From the NCBI RefSeq assembly GCF_958295425.1, contig NC_081139.1:17772388-17836387 (forward strand): a stretch of DNA of 64,000 nt, in the 5' to 3' direction. This document shows, one piece after another, positions 60,991-64,000 of the stretch. Origin of the DNA: Solea solea (Eukaryota > Chordata > Actinopteri > Pleuronectiformes > Soleidae). Every line of letters begins with the position of its first letter. Positions within the stretch are counted from its first letter, which is position 1. The notes beneath the pieces were generated by a model that saw nothing but the letters and a program-made list of their open reading frames with translations, had not been told where the DNA came from and searched no databases. The position numbers were made by a program, and so were the translations under genes.

Positions 60991-62461
60991 ACCACCCGCG
61001 GCCACGAGAATATGTCTAGTCTTTGATAGTGGGGAGGAACTTAAGCTCCAAATCTAAAACAGCATGCATTCATGCCTCAGATTGACTTCTGACTCGTCGA
61101 GGGTGAACTCATCCTGATTGAGAATTCAAAAAACGAAGCCTCTCACAAGCAGAGCAGAATGAAAGTGAGTGCATGTTGATATAGGAGGAGAACTCATCCT
61201 GTATGTGTCACCCTGTCACTGCTCTAATGGTGTTAATCAGTGCGTCTGTCAGTCAGAAGAACTGGTAGACTTGTGTAGTGTTGGACCTGGAGTCTGGTAG
61301 TCGTGCAGTAAATGCATTGCATGGAAGCCTAGATGCTAAAATGTGATTATAGACATGAGCGGCTTCTGCCAAATTCAGCTAAAAGCTTCTCATAAGTGAG
61401 AAAGTAATTCCTGTCAAAGAAAAAAACAAAACAATGTTCAGCTTCGAGGAAAACATAAATATAAAGTCTGGTGTGTACAGCCGGGTGAAAATGTGTGAGT
61501 GTGATGATAAGAGCAGTCAGATCAGACCATGTGCTGCACCACCAGTCTGATGATATATTGTTCTTACAGCATCAGGTCTGTGACTGAGCGAGGAGCAGCC
61601 ACTGTGACCGTCTCTCCCTCTGTGTTTGTGATCCGTTTTATACACTTCTCGCCTGACACATGGACGAGACAGCTTCACCTCAAACAGGGTCAATTATTCC
61701 AGACGTGGCGTTCATTTATTTTGGTAAATTGTCAGGGGACAAAATGAAAAAAACAAGAACTTGTGGATTCTCATTTACAAAAATGGGGAAAAAGAGGCAT
61801 GGCTCAATTTTTTGGCGTTGTGAATTCCAGCAGCGCTGCAGAATTTCATCATTATGCCGTTTTGTCACCCAGTTTATCCTCATCAAATGAATCAATAATT
61901 GCAGTGTCTTTCAATTTGCCTGTTGCACTTGGTCACATTATGATTCAGATTATTTCCCCATTAACTGTATGCACTTGAGCGCTATTTGATACCAATATAG
62001 CCTTGATAAGACTGATACCGATGCCAGTCCCATACACGCCTTTGTTTTGCTTTTCTCCTCTTTTCTCCTAAAGTACGTCCACGGAACTCGCACGATCACC
62101 ACATCTGGCAAAATCCTCCAGTTACAGATTCAATTTGGCTCCAAAGCAACAGTTGAAGAAACCTGTTACCTGTTTTAAACTTCATCTTTTTTAACACTTA
62201 TTAAACATAGAAACTTGACACAAATTTGAGAAAAGTCATTGTATGAAAATAGTGTACTACAAGTGGAGTATTTTATTACTTACTACACATTTTGGTCACA
62301 TGACATTGGTGGCATATCGCTCTCTCTACAGCGAATGCATAATTAATCGTAATTTATCTATATGTTTACATGTGTGTCCATATGTTTATATCCATTTTTT
62401 GGCATCCACTCCAGTGCATTTGATCATATTGGCTCATCCCAACAGAAATGGGATACTGGCT

Positions 62462-62600
62462 AGGGCTCAACGATTTTGAATATCTATTTGCGATTATTTC
62501 GACAGGGATTGCGCTATTATGATTCACAAAATCAGGAGGGAATGGTCATTTTAACATCATTGTTTTCATTTTTATTAAAAAAAACGTACTTAAAATTATT
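62462..62600 (+). repeat. AGGGCTC-type MITE fragment
   Basis: TAGGGCTCAACGATTTTGAA, then TATTTGCGATTATTTCGACA and GGGATTGCGCTATTATGATT, resemble a common fish MITE left part. The right end was not found. Confidence 0.5.
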
Positions 62601-64000
62601 AATGTGTGATCTTATGTGCAGATCTATGAGATATAAATATTTATAATCAAGATGGTACAGACACACTGAAGCTCAATTACTTGCAAGAATGCTTCAGTGC
62701 ATGCTTTACGTCGGTAATAATTGCAAAAGGCATCTTATTTATTTTGTCCTTTTTTGTTTTGTTCATGGCGTCCGGTGGTAGTGTGGAGTGTGCTTGCAGC
62801 CTCACAGGGAGAAATTAGTTTCCCCTCTTTGTGGTTTGTGACGTCCTGTAAATCTGCAACTCTGTCAGAAGTGACGGATAACACATGTGGCATTAAAAGT
62901 ACCTCAGGATGGGGTGCATTTAGAGGTGTGATATATAAATGTCATCAAACACACTCCTCCCGCAAGAACTATCGAAGAAATGTCTTCACGATCATTTTTA
63001 TTTCATGTCTCTCGAGGAAAACTGGTTCAGGGAGTAAAAGGGAAAAGCGGAATGTGTGCAAAATGTTGGTGCACGCGTAAGAAATGTGACAGGGAACACT
63101 CAGCGTCGGGCTGTCTCCTTGTCATCGCATATGGAGCAGCACTTTTACTCCTCACATTGACTTGTTTTGTCACACGATATCCTTTAAGTGCTGCCGTTAC
63201 AGCCACATGGGCTCTTTACATTTATCGTGTTAGTTTCATCGGCATTGGTCTGTCAGTTGATTTGGCTGCACAGAGGCATGCTGGGAGATGGAGAAAGTGT
63301 GCCGTAAGATTTGTTCTTTTGTCCTCCCTCTTAATCTTACCTGTTTTACACCTCTTTGTCTCCAGGTTGGCCTGAACCAGTACCGTTGTGTGACTTACTG
63401 GCGAAAACATCTTTTATTGGAGCTTTCACACTCCTGCACAGCAGTATTTCCCCAAAGCTGTTTTGCTTGGGATGCATTATTTTCCGAGCAGAATCTATTC
63501 TCGGGCCATAGCTTACCCGCATGACATGGCACCAGGTGCCACGCAGAGGGCGGTGAGAAGCCATGGATGGCAATAATGTGTCCTGAAGTCAGTCAAAAAG
63601 ATAGAATAAATGAAAATGAAATATGCAATTTCCAAGAAAATACAACTGGGAATTCTGAGCGCTTGCCTTTGATCTGCGCTCCCCTTTCATTTTTTATGAC
63701 TCAGAAACCATTATGTCTTTTAAAATACACGGATCATCCACAGCATTAGAACCAGCCCCCCCACCACCCTGATGTGGTGATAAAGCGGGAGACAACGAGA
63801 GAGTTCAGTATATTCAATGCGTCTAATTTCAATTAGTCAAAGGAGAATCCAACATTCTTATATTTTAAACACTATTAAACAATGACTCCATCTAGATCTA
63901 CTTTGAATCCTCCTCTACTGGAAACCGTGGTGGGTAGACTTTTAAGTCTATGGATTATGGATTAATGAAAAAAATACGCAGCAGTTTGTTTGATAGTCAT

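Larger units (their letters stand above)
60605..64000 (+). other. candidate first intron (no exon recognised)
   Basis: If the 60604 donor is real this is intron 1 of the plus-strand gene. No convincing second exon was seen. A 131-codon frame at 62980-63375 has three hydrophobic stretches but no recognisable family. An acceptor-like CTCTTTGTCTCCAG ends at 63365 and is followed by an open frame to 63524, also unrecognised. An ACACGGATCATCCACAGCAT motif at 63728 loosely resembles a Tc1-like end. Confidence 0.4.

Noticed and set aside
1..64000. CRISPR arrays, operons, phage or integron-like structures
   Set aside because: None seen. The only regular repeats are microsatellites, and the overall character is that of a vertebrate chromosome.

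Overview
The window looks like chromosomal DNA of a bony fish, most likely a spiny-rayed (percomorph) teleost. The signs are AT-rich unique sequence with CpG depletion outside a few islands, abundant (CA)n, (GA)n and (TA)n microsatellites, tRNA-derived SINEs of types common in percomorph genomes, and non-autonomous DNA transposons of the hAT, TTAA-target and Harbinger kinds. There are no prokaryotic operons, no CRISPR array and no intact long reading frame. I found no complete protein-coding gene. Almost all open frames of 60-130 codons look like chance or lie inside repeats.

Layout. At 729-834 lies a recognisable but broken copine exon (second C2 domain). It keeps its splice acceptor but carries a one-base insertion, an immediate stop and several changes at conserved residues. 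From there to about 26 kb the sequence is intronic or intergenic, with old repeats, two strong DNA hairpins at 13.0-13.2 kb, two tRNA-derived SINEs (18.4 and 21.3 kb) and a tiny interstitial telomere-like tract. From 26.3 to 38.4 kb is a dense transposon zone: a Harbinger-type Myb-like ORF relic, a TTAA-flanked element carrying a nested long-TIR element, a second copy of that nested element itself invaded by a hAT element with perfect 8-bp target duplications, and another TTAA-type element. In this zone a CpG-rich patch at 32.8-33.2 kb with ETS and E-box motifs may be a promoter with a short first exon.

From 38.4 to 59.9 kb the sequence is again gene-poor, with a fresh-looking SINE bounded by 12-bp target duplications (46.9 kb), a (GT)21 tract and several decayed MITEs. 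At 59.94-60.60 kb there is a CpG-rich, GA/CT-rich block ending in a strong splice donor. It is the best candidate in the window for a functional element: promoter plus non-coding first exon of a plus-strand gene whose coding exons lie beyond the right edge. The last 3.4 kb would then be its first intron.

No previously undescribed multi-gene system was found. The points worth following up are the copine relic, the two candidate promoters, the nested transposons, the hairpins and two anonymous candidate exons (29.86-30.04 kb and 45.53-45.61 kb).
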